Assembly (NCBI GenBank): GCA_010093705.1
Contig: MU006089.1
Coordinates: 3,257,838 to 3,321,837, forward strand
Reading direction: 5' to 3'
DNA from: Patellaria atrata CBS 101060
Lineage: Eukaryota; Ascomycota; Dothideomycetes; Patellariales; Patellariaceae
DNA: 64,000 nt
The position numbers and the translations under genes are program-made. Below the pieces are notes generated by a model that worked only from the letters and a program-made list of their open reading frames with translations, ran no database searches and was not told where the DNA came from. Position 1 is the first letter of the stretch, and each line of letters starts with the position of its first letter. Positions 35,701-47,232 of the stretch are shown piece after piece.

Positions 35701-35865
35701 AAAACACCGGAATATGGGTTGTGGGAGGAATGGAGAGTAGGACAAGAACAATTTCTTGAAAAAGAAGAAAAGTTCCAGGCCCAAGGAGGTTTCCAAGCGT
35801 GAACGAGTCGAGCTTAGGTTGGAGCGATTAGGAAGGGGAGGGGGGGAGTTGGCTCTTGCGAGCTT
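32727..35865. other. Long intergenic region, 3.1 kb
   Basis: No protein gene is supported. The region contains the tRNA-like/Pol III-type candidate on the minus strand (34008-34200, separate entry), C-rich stretches (34590-34640), and an imperfect hairpin at about 34876-34916 whose core is GAGAGG, CGGG, CCTCTC. The right end is the 3' side of the aspartic protease. Confidence 0.45.
34008..34200 (-). ncRNA. Possible Pol III-type transcript with tRNA-like boxes
   Basis: On the minus strand an A-box-like word TGGTCAAGTGG (34189-34179) is followed, 57 bases later, by a B-box-like word GGTTAGATTCC (34121-34111) inside a CGGG/CCCG stem with a 7-base loop. Two hairpins follow (GGCCTT/AAGGCC and CTCAGG/CCTGAG), then runs of five and six T (34012-34008 and 33997-33992) that could end Pol III transcription. 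A folded tRNA cannot be built: the acceptor strands do not pair and the D stem is incomplete. It may be a decayed tRNA, a tRNA-headed SINE remnant or another small RNA. Confidence 0.3.
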
Positions 35866-37305
35866 TTAGACCGTACCAGGTTGTTGTGCGAAACCAATTC
35901 TTGGTGGAGTTGTTCCGACATCGTGGACCACATATTGAGACTTCAGGAAGATATCACCTAGAATCGAAAATCCAATACCCTCGTCACTCTGAAGTCCACC
36001 GAAGCAAGTTGTCTCAGCCTCATCGATAGGTGCATAGTTGATGTAGGATCCAGGAGTGGTCCGCTTCTGACCAGCGATGGTAAGAGAGAAAGAGGGCATT
36101 TCTGCTGCGCAGGGATGGGTATAACCTCCATAATCACCGTTATACTGCGCTCCGGGGACTTTGCTATAATAATCTCTGATGATAGCAGTTGGAAGATATG
36201 CAAGCGAAGTGCCTGTATCGGCAATGGCATCAATGTTGGCCTGGACAGCACTTCCATTGCCAATGGAGTAAGCCGTTGGCGTGAACTCCCAGAAGCCATT
36301 TGTGGTGATCACATCAGCATAGGCAATGGAGCCTACGTATTTTGATTCGTCAATGTAACCAAAGTCATAGGTTCCAGGGGCACCTTTCTTCAGAGTCACA
36401 GCAAAGAGAGGTGCAGCAAGTTCTTCCCTTACTGTGTCGAAGAACGTGGTCTCTCGATTCGGCCGGACAGTATTGAGAACACTAAAGGACAGACCGAGTA
36501 GTCCATCATTGTCCACATCTTGTTGGAATTGGGCTGAGACAGAGGTTGCGGCCTCAACAGCTTGTGAAGTTGCTGTGATACCACCAACGACAACTTTGTC
36601 TGCATAGACAGTGCCACGAGCGCCGCTACCATCACCGTATTGGATTCTCCAGGTTTGTCCCTCCTTCTTCACGGCGGTGGTTGACTGAGAAGGATCATAG
36701 ATTGCATGACCAGATTGCTGAGCTGTGGGTAACAAGGATGAGAATACCCAGCTGGAAAGAATTAGCAACAAGAACTGACGATATTATAGACTACTTAAAG
36801 TGAAAATAGATAATGCTGAGTATCGAGGGCTTGTCATAGAAGTCAAGATGCCCAGTAAATAAATGATGTGGTAAGAGATACCCCGGTATACAAGTACCGA
36901 CACGTTGGTATCATGCAGGGTCTGGGATGCTAGAATGATGCAATTGATTCGGAAAATGATAAGAATCACTCACAGGTCAGCAGAGCCAGTATCGAAATCA
37001 AGCTCTAGTATTTTGCCGCCGATCTCAACGGGAGAGAGATAATAAATATCGAACTGGCCGGGAATAGCTGCGACGCTTCCTGTGACCGAGGCTTCTGCAG
37101 CAACGCGAGCTGCAGATGGTGGCTCTTTACCATATTTGGCAAAGGTTTTCGCAACTTCTCGAGGGCCGTTCTTGTAATAACCCCTCTCGGCTGTTTGGGC
37201 AATGGAGAACGTCTTTCTCTTTTGTAATTCTTCAATCTTGACAGGCGTGGCAATAACAGCACCCAGGGCAGCCGTAAAGGTTACCAAAGAACGAAGGGAA
37301 GGCAT
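35866..37305 (-). CDS. Secreted aspartic protease, pepsin family A1
   Basis: Exons 37305-36974 and 36751-35866 (222-bp intron) code 405 aa, the usual size for aspergillopepsin/penicillopepsin-like enzymes. An N-terminal signal peptide (MPSLRSLVTFTAALGAVIA) is followed by a propeptide rich in basic residues and then mature enzyme starting around the GQFDIYYLSPVEIGG strand. Both catalytic motifs are intact: DFDTGSADLWV, which spans the intron, and AIADTGTSLAYL. The flap YGDGSGARGTVYAD and the terminal ILGDIFLKSQYVVHD are typical. Expected activity is acidic extracellular proteolysis for nutrition or host interaction. No GPI-anchor signal is visible at the C-terminus. Confidence 0.95.
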
Positions 37306-39686
37306 GATAGTGATTCTGACAAGGTGAAATATAGGAGCAAGTAAAGAGTGACTTCAAAAGGCAAGATGAGACTCTTTACCTTCAGGTTTCCTCAAGATCG
37401 AGTGAGGTCAAGAGGTTGAGGAGTCGGCTGCCGTCTCTCGTCGATATGAAAGTTATGCTTGTCTTTTATATTTCTCCACCCCCGAAAAAAGGAGCGTTCG
37501 TAGAGGGAAGGCACGATCGACGTGATAGGATCAACAAAAGAGGCAATAATGTTTCTGTCCAGTAAGAGGGTCGTTCAGAAACAGGACCCGTACCTTACGC
37601 ATTATGCACTGGGTCAAGGTACTTTGGAGTTTCTATCATGGCCAAGAATACCTTCCAGTTTAGGATCCTCCCGACATAGCAGCCCTGTATATCTAGCTGA
37701 TGGGATGAGAAAGTTCATGCAACCACAAACGGCGTTTCCTGAGGGTCAAACATTTTGTAAACCAGGCAACTTTCGGCCGCGGAGTCCATCATTACTTGCA
37801 CGGTCCCTTAAAACATGCTACATAAGGACAAGTAGGCGTAGCATTGTGGGCGTCTTGACAGATTGAAACTGCCGTCTGTTTCAGCATGAGCGGCGCTGTA
37901 TACAACGAGAACGAATCGCTTATTTCCGATGAGTAGCTTGAGCTTGGTAGATGTGCGAGTATTGTTCGCGTGATTATATGATAAAAGCTGACGTGCGGCT
38001 GATTGGAGCCATTTAGATTAGTTCTAAAACATACTGGAGATCTAGGGATATGTTTGGTTAGATGTTGAATGTTTTAAGACGAGTTCAGCGAAGATGCCGA
38101 TATAACAGGGGCATTATCAAGCTTCCTCTTTGACCTTGGCAACGTCGATCCTACTTAGACGCATGTCACATCCCACGAATTGAGATAGAGAAAGTATGTG
38201 GGGTTAAGGTTATCAGTAGGGATAGTAATAGCGCCAAGATAAGGTTGATGTTATTGATAAAGACTTTGAAATGGACTGATAAGTTTGTTTAGGAACGAAA
38301 TTTAGAAGTAATCTACATCCTATACCAGGATGCCCGTACAAATGGAAACAGCCCAACTTGGATGCGTCATTACGAGGTGGAACTAACGAGGCTGATGTAC
38401 AAGCAAAGCCTAGTTAATACAACCTTGAATGGATCAAATCTTGCATTGACGAGGGAAGCGCGGAGAGTCGCATTGAATGGCATACAAAATAGTGGCGACG
38501 GGGCGATGAAGTGTAACACCAATGAGTGTTCAGAACGTTCATTGTTGGTGGAATAGAGCAAACAAAAGTCGCCTCTCGTCTTTGTCGGAGATACCTTTTA
38601 ATGTCATGGTAAGGTCCTCACATACGGAGGTACTTCTAGTTCTTCAGTTAGTCAAGGAGTCTTGGATTTCTGAAGCGTGACATACTGTTTATGCCGCTCC
38701 GCGTTACGTTGTCTGAATCGACAATGTAGCACGGAGTAGCCGTTCAATGACGCGGGGTGGTTCAAGACGTTAGCGAATCGAAATCTACTTTTCGTGATAC
38801 CTTCACGACACCACGTACGCGATGTATAGTGGCGCTTAGAACTATTTCCTTCATTATATACTTGAGCCAACCGCTTTGCAGAAGGATAGAGGTTCGAGAA
38901 GAATAGGGGACGTCGAAATCCGGTGTACGCTAGGCATGGCAACCTTCTTTTTCAGGCGTCTTTGGCGAAGCGCCTTTACCACTAGCTCACCGTACCTGCA
39001 TTACGCAAGATCTAAACCAGACTGTTTGATCCAACAAGCCGCAATCCAAGAGATCTAACAGCAAGCCACGATAGCTTAGGGCTTCCAAAGGACAACATGA
39101 CTGCATAACGTATCCCCAATAACACTCCTTACTTTTGGTTTGCTTCGTAATGAATAGTACCTGCCCTTGCGTAACTAAAACCGGGTCTGCGTAACATATT
39201 GAGGAATATATACGGTGGTGATAATGTGATTCGAAGGCGACTACTAAAAGGGGAAAGACCCGACGTTACCTAGACAATCGAACTTCTTCGTACAACAGTG
39301 TTACCGGAGGGGAGAAAAAGGTCCAGGTCTACGGAAATAACGCGCTGTCCGAGCACCTGCAGCTTGATAGACATGCATCAACGAACACTGCCGTGGCTGA
39401 CACGCGGTATGTAAATGAGATATCGGGTTGTTTGTCTACTGGTGTGCCTCTTACCCTGGATCACTCCAACCGTGCACAAAGGAGATGCAGTAAAGAGAGC
39501 TTAAATGGAGACGGTAATGTCGTGTTGCATTGATACTCCTACGCACTGATAAGTAATCCTAGCTAGGCGGCCTAACAAAATGCTCTTCTTATACGATATA
39601 CTGGCCGCTCCATGCACTTCAGTGACACTGGATGTGGCATTCTATTTAAGAGCTACGACCATGTCCGGTGTGTGAATAAAAGATCT
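37306..39686. other. Intergenic region, 2.4 kb
   Basis: Upstream of the protease and downstream of DBP6, both minus strand. No supported gene. Short frames (for example 37522-37866 and 38362-38556) have no family resemblance. I see no clear repeat. Confidence 0.45.
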
Positions 39687-41965
39687 CTAGCTCGCTTCAT
39701 TACCTTGGACCGCTAGTCGGAGTTTGTCCAATGCTTCAACGTAAGCATCCTTGCTCTTGTCACTGAGAGAATTGATATCGAACTTTAGTCTTTGGACCTT
39801 GCGATCACTGTTCTTGACTTCTGGAGCACGCGCTATTGCATTCCAGAACCAGCGTGCCTCGACATCCGTAAAGAAGCTCCAAGCATGTCCGTCCCGTCCA
39901 GCTCTAGCCGTGCGGCCGACCCGATGGACGTAGTCTGTTAGACTTTTTGGAATATCGTAATTGACGATATGGGCGAGGTTAGGCACATCAAGACCTCTCG
40001 ATGCCCGATCCGACGCAATGACTATCAAGATTTCACCATTCTTGAAAGACCGGAGGAGTTTGCGACGGTAAGCGGAGGATTTTGTTAGCGCTCCAGTGAT
40101 CTTTGAATATGGTGCGTGTAGGGTTGAGAGAAGATGACATAACCGCGAAGCGTTCTCGTTGCTATTAGTGAATATTAGAACCGACTGTTGTAGAGTACTT
40201 TCTGGCTGGCCCTTAGTATGCGTCAACTGCTTTCCTCTTGTACTCAGTGTATCATCAAAATCCTCGCTTGAAGATGCTGAAGATGATGAACCATCAGAAG
40301 AATTTTCCTCCGCAGATGAGTCTTCAGAATCACTAGAATCGCTAGGTTCAGAAGAACTAGAGCTACTGTCCGAACTTGACTCACTGTCACTGTGAGAGAC
40401 TTCTTTCTCGGTCGATTTTTGGCTTTTGCGATTTTCAGAACGTGGCAATATACGAGTTTGTAACAACTTTAGTAGATATAATGGCTTATCACTGCCATCT
40501 CCAACAGGGATAGCCCACTCTTTCAGAGTTGATGGTAAATTCAGAGCTTTTGCTGTAGCACTACCATTGTTCATTTCGCCGGCTGGATTACCGGTTTCTG
40601 GTTTATCGGCGGCCTGAACTACGACTAAACGTGGTCTATGAAGATTGAGTTTGTTGAGCTTATTCAAGTCGCGAGTCATTGTCGCGCTGAGTACCACCTT
40701 CTTGATTCTTGCGTTACCAACGATTTGGCTCTGCTTCGGACGAATTGGCTGCGTGGTACTCGAGTCGAACATATCTGATAATGATGGTACGCTATTGATC
40801 TCTGTCATTACTATACCGACCCACTCTTGGAAACTTTGATTCAGAAGGTTATCAGCTTCATCAATCACAAACCATGAAAGGTCTTTCAAACTAAATCCTG
40901 TCGTAGACTGTATATGTTCTACTAATCGACCAGGGGTGCATATGAGGATATCCACTTTAGACTCATAGGTCGGGACATAACCGGAAAGTTTGTTAATTGA
41001 ACCCTTGATACTGGAATCTCTTTCAACTTTTAGCTTACTGATTCGTACTTTTGCTTCCTCTTGGTTTCGATCACAAAAGCTTGGATCATATCGATTCCCC
41101 TTTTTGATAAGATGCGCCTGCTCTATGTTCAAGGGTTGGGTACCAAATGCAGTGCCAATTTTTAATCCTGTTCCCGCTGTAAATGATTCAGCGACTTCTT
41201 TTGCCTGCGCAACGAGCTCTCGGGTCGGAACTACAATCAAACCCCTTATCATCTTGTTCGGGTATTTCGATTTCAAGCTTTCTATCAGAGGAAGTACGTA
41301 TGCTAGCGTTTTCCCAGACCCTGTTGTCGCAGAGATGCATAAGTCTCCTTTGTGTTGTTTTGGTCCAGGGAGTAGAAGCGGAAGTACGGCGGATTGAACA
41401 GCAAGTGCTTCCTTATAATTTTTAGAAGACAAGTCATTCAGGAGCTTCTCGCCCAGGCCTAGAGAGTCAAATGGTACTTTCAGGTCGGATTCTACTACGA
41501 GAGGCTGAGCAAGCCATAGGGGTAAGGTGGAAAATGACGGTTTATAGTCTGGCTCTGGAACTTGTTCCGGTTGTGGAAGGGGTGTTAGGTCTGATCACGA
41601 TTAGATAATGTCTATTAGTATTTACTCGGTATCTCACCGTGAAGCTCAAGAGGTTCCTTCTCTTCTTCATCTTTCTCCTTTGAGGTACTGCTCTTGAAAC
41701 CTTCCAGTGCTTTAGCTCTTTGCGAGGACTTTTGGTATTTTGCTAGCACTGTCTTGTGTCGTTTTGAAGGAGTATCATCTTCATCCACGACTCCTTCATT
41801 TATACTAGCAGCATCTTTCTCCCTCTTTCGCTTCGGCTTTTTGCTCTTCTTCTCTTTCTCAGGATCCTCCTCAACTTGATCAGTTGTGGGTATAGTTTGC
41901 TTTGGGGCCGGCGCAGATGCAGTTGGCTTAGGAGGAATGTAGCGTGCGTAGAACGGCCCATGCAT
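39687..41965 (-). CDS. DBP6: DEAD-box RNA helicase DBP6
   Basis: Exons 41965-41638 and 41590-39687 code 743 aa. Dbp6 (DDX51 in animals) acts in the nucleolus in early 60S ribosome assembly. The N-terminal about 110 residues are Lys/Glu-rich. Helicase motifs occur in order: a Q-motif region (ALAVQSAVLPLLLPG), ATTGSGKT, PTRELVAQ, CTPGRL, VIDEADNLL, LSATM, FTNSNENASRL, ASDRASRGLDVP and YVHRVGRTARAGRDG. A long insertion between the two RecA domains (plus-strand 40257-40403) is almost pure Ser, Asp and Glu. Such inserts occur in the Dbp6 group, but this one is long. It is divergent from GPI3 across 298 bp. Confidence 0.93.
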
Positions 41966-42263
41966 AATTGCTATATTGTGCGTATTGTTTTCAAAATTTA
42001 TCGGTGGACTTCAACGAAAATGTTCGTAAATAGTTCTACGCTACCCAAACTTTTCATAAAGCTCAGAATCCCTGTCAATTGCGGGCTTGGCGAACCTCCG
42101 AACTTTGGAACTCAAGGATGGGCTCATGAATGTTCTTCTTTACCATCTCGACTCGAGTGTGAATCAATCAGTAACACGTGAAAACACTGTGATGATCGCC
42201 AGATATGTGTTGCAGCAGTATATTCGTACACCGCTCGTTTCCTGAGCAACTTACTTCTTCAAG

Positions 42264-43991
42264 ATGCCTTACAACATTGCGTATGCTCTCCAATACTTCA
42301 ATTGGAGCTCCCCGTTACTGATGGGTTATATAGGATGATTAGTGATTTCTTCTTCCCCCAACCGGGTATGTAACTTTGAGTGCTATCCACGCGCGTACGG
42401 ATGCTGACGATTTGTAGGGGGGGTTGAAAGTCACATATACCAACTTTCTACAGTATGTCAATCTCATCTCCGTCTGATAGGGGCAATATTAAGAGTTTGG
42501 ATCTAGAAACTTATAGACCGTGGCCATAAAGTCATAATCATCACTCATGCGTACTCGGGACGAACAGGCGTTAGGTATCTCACGAATGGCCTTAAGGTGT
42601 ACCATGTTCCATTCTTCGTCATCTATCGCGAGACCACCTTTCCAACCGTCTTCTCTTTCTTTCCGATATTCCGAAACATTATAATACGGGAGCAAATAGA
42701 GATCGTTCATGGACACGCAAGTTTAAGTAGCTTGTGCCATGAAGCAATACTTCATGCTCGGACGATGGGACTTCGCACTGTCTTTACCGATCACTCTCTT
42801 TTCGGTTTCGCTGATGTAGCGAGTATTCTAACAAATAAGTTGTTAAAGTTTACATTGAGTGACGTTGATCACGTCATCTGCGTCAGTCACACATGGTATG
42901 TATGCTATTCTTCTGAGAAGACCTTGTACTTATATCTGTACAGCAAAGAAAATACAGTTCTCCGGGCCTCGCTAGATCCCCTGATGGTATCTGTAATTCC
43001 AAATGCAGTCGTCGCTGAGAATTTCAGACCATTGGGCTATCCAAATGTATACCAGGACAGCTCCGTTACATCCCCAATCGACGTACGCCCCCCTCCACCT
43101 CAACATTTAGGACCACATGATACAATTACGATCGTAGTGATATCTCGATTGTTTTACAATAAGGGTACGGATCTTCTAATTGCAGCAATTCCCCGCATTC
43201 TAGCATCGCATCCAAATGTGCGTTTCATAATTGCTGGTTCTGGACCAAAAGCTATCGATCTGGAGCAGATGTTAGAACGAAACGTTTTGCAAGACAGAGT
43301 CGAACTTCTTGGTCCCGTCAGACATGAAGAAGTCCGTGATGTCATGGTACGAGGTCACATCTACCTCCATCCTTCTCTAACAGAAGCTTTTGGTACGGTT
43401 ATCGTGGAAGCCGCATCTTGTGGTCTTTATGTTGTTTGCACTCGAGTGGGTGGAATACCGGAAGTTCTCCCCAACCATATGACGGAATTTGCAAAGCCAG
43501 AGGAGGACGATATCGTTCTTGCAACAGGCCGTGCTATTGCTGCATTACGAGCGAACAAGATCCGTACGGAGCGATTTCACGAGCTGGTACGCTCCATGTA
43601 CTCTTGGACTGATGTAGCAGAACGCACAGAGCGTGTTTACGATGGAATATCGGGCGTGCTAAGTGAAGAAGAATTCTACGGTTACCATGCTCCTGGTGGC
43701 TGGAGCGCGACCCGTGGGAGAGCGGGTGTGCAAAGCTTTGCACTAATCGATCGTTTGAAACGGTATTATGGCTGTGGGATCTGGGCAGGGAAACTCTTCT
43801 GTCTTTGCGTCATCATCGACTATCTACTGTTCGTATTTTTGGAGATCTGGTCACCAAGAGCGAATATTGATATTGCTCGAAACTGGCCTAAGAAAGTGAC
43901 TGCACCTGCAGTAGAAAAGCTCACCTTTGAGACGGAAGTCCCTATTAGAAAGAGGAGTAATAGACAGAGAGAGAAAAATTGGGAATCCTGA
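42264..43991 (+). CDS. GPI3: GPI-GlcNAc transferase catalytic subunit GPI3 (PIG-A)
   Basis: Exons 42264-42280, 42334-42365, 42418-42452, 42507-42895 and 42944-43991 code 506 aa. It transfers GlcNAc from UDP-GlcNAc to phosphatidylinositol at the ER, the first step of GPI-anchor synthesis. The start reads [27 protein letters not shown] once four short exons are joined, exactly the family N-terminus. Further on are HGHASLSSLCHEA, TDHSLFGFAD, VISRLFYNKG and the GT4-family EX7E motif in LTEAFGTVIVEAASCG. One membrane span near the C-terminus (LFCLCVIIDYLLFVFLEIW) anchors it. The last intron is 48 bp, in frame and stop-free, so its retention would add 16 residues. Confidence 0.95.
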
Positions 43992-44303
43992 AATTATTAC
44001 AGTCATATTTTCACCAAAGGAAGTCAAGTGACGATTTATCAGTTTTCCTTTACATTATCATTCTGAGTTTCTACCTGTCATCCGACCATTTTCGGCGGGT
44101 CCTAAATTTCCAGCGAAGGTACGACAAAAAGTCCAAGGTAATCCGACCTCGGAAGCAACACCCGACGCCCACCAGGAACGCCAGATAAAGAAGATAAAAC
44201 CGAGCATATCCAGCTCGAGGGAGAACGAAAAAAGATTCTTCTCCCACTCTATACAGAGGACAGAACACAAAACATGTGATCCCCACCTCGTCAGACTTTA
44301 GGT
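43992..44303. other. Spacer between convergent GPI3 and DUF3455 gene
   Basis: 312 bp between two 3' ends. No gene seen; it should be 3' untranslated sequence of both genes. Confidence 0.5.
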
Positions 44304-45113
44304 TCACGCATCCTCATACAACCAATACTCAGCGGCATACTCAACCGTAAAATCAGCATTGAGGCCCTCGCACGTCTTCGGCGCCGCACCACCAGCAGTA
44401 TTGATCCGATAGACCTCCCTAAACCTATACGTCTCCCCCTCGGGTGCGTCCCTCATCCCCAGCTTCAACCACGGCACCGCGCCGTTCCCCTCGCCATTCG
44501 GCCCCAACGGCGCGTCCTCAGGCGCCGCAGTCGCATTCAGCTTCTTCAGCGCGCCGACGCCGAACCGGTGAGTCTCGGTGTTCAGATCGAAGTACGGCAC
44601 GCTGAAGTTGGCGTCGGGGAAGAAGTGGTGGCCGATCGTCATGATGTCGACCGGCGACGAGGGTGAGCCCCCGGCCGTCGGGATCGCGTATTGCAGCGCC
44701 ACGCGCGGCATGTAGGCCAGGAGGTCGGGATATGTGGCGGCGATGCAGGTCGCGTTGTAGAGGACCGCCACGGCGCCGGCGGCTTTGGGCGTCGATTGCG
44801 GGGACGAGAGGTCGCAGGTGTAGTTTTGGGTGCCGCGGCCCACGACGACGTGGGAGAGCACGAGCCCGGCGGAGGGAGGGGGGAGGGGTGTCGGTGCTAG
44901 GGTTTGTTAGGAGGGTTGGGTGGATGGAGAGGAGGGGAGGGGAGGGGAGGGGAGGGGATGGGTACCTGGTGGCATCGAGGCGGCGGCGACGTTGCATTGG
45001 ATGTTTTGCAGGTCTCGCACTTTGAGGAGCTGGTTCCATGTTCGGCTGGGAGAGGGAGCGGCGGATATGCTCGCCGAGAGCGCGAGGAGGAGGGTGCTAG
45101 TTGAGAAGAGCAT
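44304..45113 (-). CDS. Secreted DUF3455-family protein
   Basis: Exons 45113-44966 and 44896-44304 code 246 aa. The N-terminus is a clear signal peptide (MLFSTSTLLLALSASISAAP). The mature part has GRGTQNYTCDLSS and GAVAVLYNATC, the hallmark of DUF3455, a fungal and bacterial secreted family that automatic pipelines often call malate dehydrogenase; nothing here supports a dehydrogenase. Conserved-looking cysteines (NYTC, NATC and the late KTCEG) could form disulfides. The function is unknown. The gene is more GC-rich than its neighbours, and its single intron (44897-44965) carries a GAGGG-type microsatellite that forms the polypyrimidine side of the intron. Confidence 0.9.
44929..44959. repeat. 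GAGGG microsatellite inside an intron
   Basis: About five to six copies of the 5-mer GGGGA on the plus strand, i.e. CCCCT on the coding strand, inside the 69-bp intron of the DUF3455 gene. Length change would alter intron size and the pyrimidine tract before the acceptor at 44897-44898. Confidence 0.85.
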
Positions 45114-47232
45114 TTTGACGTTGTGGTGGTATGGTAGTCCAGAAGGGTATTGGATCGGGTAGTTGAAACAGGCAAACAGACGTCGAGGTCTATTACTATT
45201 CTTCCCGGAAAGTAAAATGGGACTGAGGATATATCCGCAAGAAAAAGAACCCGAATAGGAAAATCAACAAAAAGAAATTCGTGAGGAGAAAAAAAAAAAG
45301 GCTGAGGGGAGATTGTTTATATCATCCGCGTTCGACTGATTTCTTGCTCTCCAACGGAACGGTAACAGGAAAATGTACGGGATGCAAGGTAAGCGTAGGG
45401 TAAATGGATTGCAGACTCTTTGTTTTTCGTTTTCTACCGGAAATTCAAAACAGAAAAGGTACGGGAGGTAGAATTCTGATTCTTATATATAATATAACCG
45501 CATTCCATCTGATTATCTTTTTTTTCGAGAAGGTATCCACTGAAGAAGTGTTCGCCTGTAAGGTGAGGCGCGTAGGCAATCTATTTTCAGACGAGTCGTG
45601 TTTGATTGGACGGATGGCGAGCCGCTTTGATGCGAGTGTGTGGTCCTATTGGTCGAGAGGGGGGGGAGGGGGAAAGGGAAGGGGGAAGGGTCTGGCGCCC
45701 TTGGGTACCGGGAAGCCAGAGCCCGTTTTTCTTGGAATGGTAGTATGAGGTACGCGGATATATTCTATGTATGGATGGAGGTTTGGTTATCTGGAAGTGT
45801 ACGTGGGGAGTGGTTGTTGGGGTTTCTTGGGGATGATGGATGTGCTGCTGGGAGAGAATCTGAGAGAGCCGGTGTCGAGAACTCTTTCATGCGGCCTCTG
45901 TTCTGTACTGTACTGTACTGTACTGTACGACAACGTGTATCCACCTTGAAGAGGACCAGAGCATTTTGTACAGTACTGTAGCACTCGAACCAGTATTTCT
46001 CCTCCGCATTAACGCAGAGATGGTACGGTACAGTACAACAGGACCACGCCCATCCCCCAATCCCCCAGAACCTACCATTTCTACTGAACAACCCGCAGAG
46101 CCGCCCGTACGACCATCAAGCAAAGCTTGCGTAATTCCACGACAGCACCTGGGCGCAGGTCATACCACAACCAAGGTCTCCACCATGGCCGACACAAATC
46201 CATACAGATAGCTGAAGGTAGTGCTATCCTTCAACACCACCACCCAAACCGCGGACCATTTCAAGTTAGCGCACCCGATCCACTTAGTCCAGCCGCAAAT
46301 CCGCCAAGCGTCTCCCCAGTCCGTTTTAACGTGCGGACCAACAAGAGCGACCGGTTGTTTTTGGACCAGGGCGCTTGCGGGGTGGCGATTGGCCGGGCGG
46401 TTACAGGATTAAGAGAGACCCCATCGAAGAATTCGAAGGGATATATTCTTTTGCTTTTCTACAGTTTACCTTGCAGTTTGGTAGAAGGACGTTTCATGCA
46501 AAGCTCCTGCGTGGTCCTTCATAGGCCGATACGGATTCTGGCAAGATCGGATACCGGCTCCGAGGCGCCCTTGGAGAGACTTTGGTTGCATGGGTATTCT
46601 CTTAACCCTTTTGCATGGGACTGACTTGAGCCGGTTGACAGGATGGTAAGGCGTTAGGGTTCTGGTTCGAAGAGGTAGCTTGGGGCGTCTGTGGTGGGCT
46701 TTGTTTCTTGTTTCCTCGGAGCTTGTTTCGTTTCTTTGGTGGCTTTGATTTGAAGGTTGGGGGCTGGGGAGTGTAAACGCGCTTGGATTGTTCGACATGA
46801 CGTTATTGTCTATAGGAAGAATTGAGAAACGGATGGTGGTCGGTTTGGCTGTATGCTGTGCCTTGTACGGAGGAAGGGGAGGAATTGCTTTGACACGAGA
46901 CTTTGACACGAGACCTGTAGATGTCTCGTTAGAAGTCTAGTCCTGCAAGAGTGCTGTGCCGTGATGTCCAAAACCTTTTTGTTCACCGATAACTTGTCAC
47001 TGTAGACGATGGAGTCAATTTGAATCATATGAGAGGCTTTGACAGCGTGGAATGCACATGAGCGTTCAGAAACCTTCCAGAAAACGATATCGCCGAAAGA
47101 GGCAAGGATGAACCGTCCCCGTATGGTCTGTATTCGGCGCCAAAATGAACCCTCCACTGCCTTATGACACTCCACAAAATATCTTAAAGTTAATAATACA
47201 ATCCCTACATCACCTTAAATCTCCATCAAAGA
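45114..47232. other. Intergenic region, 2.1 kb
   Basis: Upstream of the DUF3455 gene and downstream of COY1, both on the minus strand. No supported gene; frames at 45404-46100 and 46127-46624 overlap on several strands and look random. It contains an A11 run near 45287, a purine-rich run near 45660-45690, a GTACT microsatellite (45905-45928), and two further GTACAGTAC copies (45968 and 46028). Confidence 0.5.
45905..45928. repeat. GTACT microsatellite
   Basis: Nearly five perfect copies of the 5-mer GTACT. The array contains the GTACTGTAC motif that recurs elsewhere in the window and may be a local expansion of it. Confidence 0.9.

Noticed and set aside
38930-39020. tRNA-like D-arm word (CCACTAGCTCACC on plus)
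   Set aside because: No acceptable anticodon arm, T arm or acceptor stem could be built around it.
45404-46624. Several overlapping open frames on both strands
   Set aside because: They cross microsatellite DNA, conflict with each other and show no domain or codon pattern.
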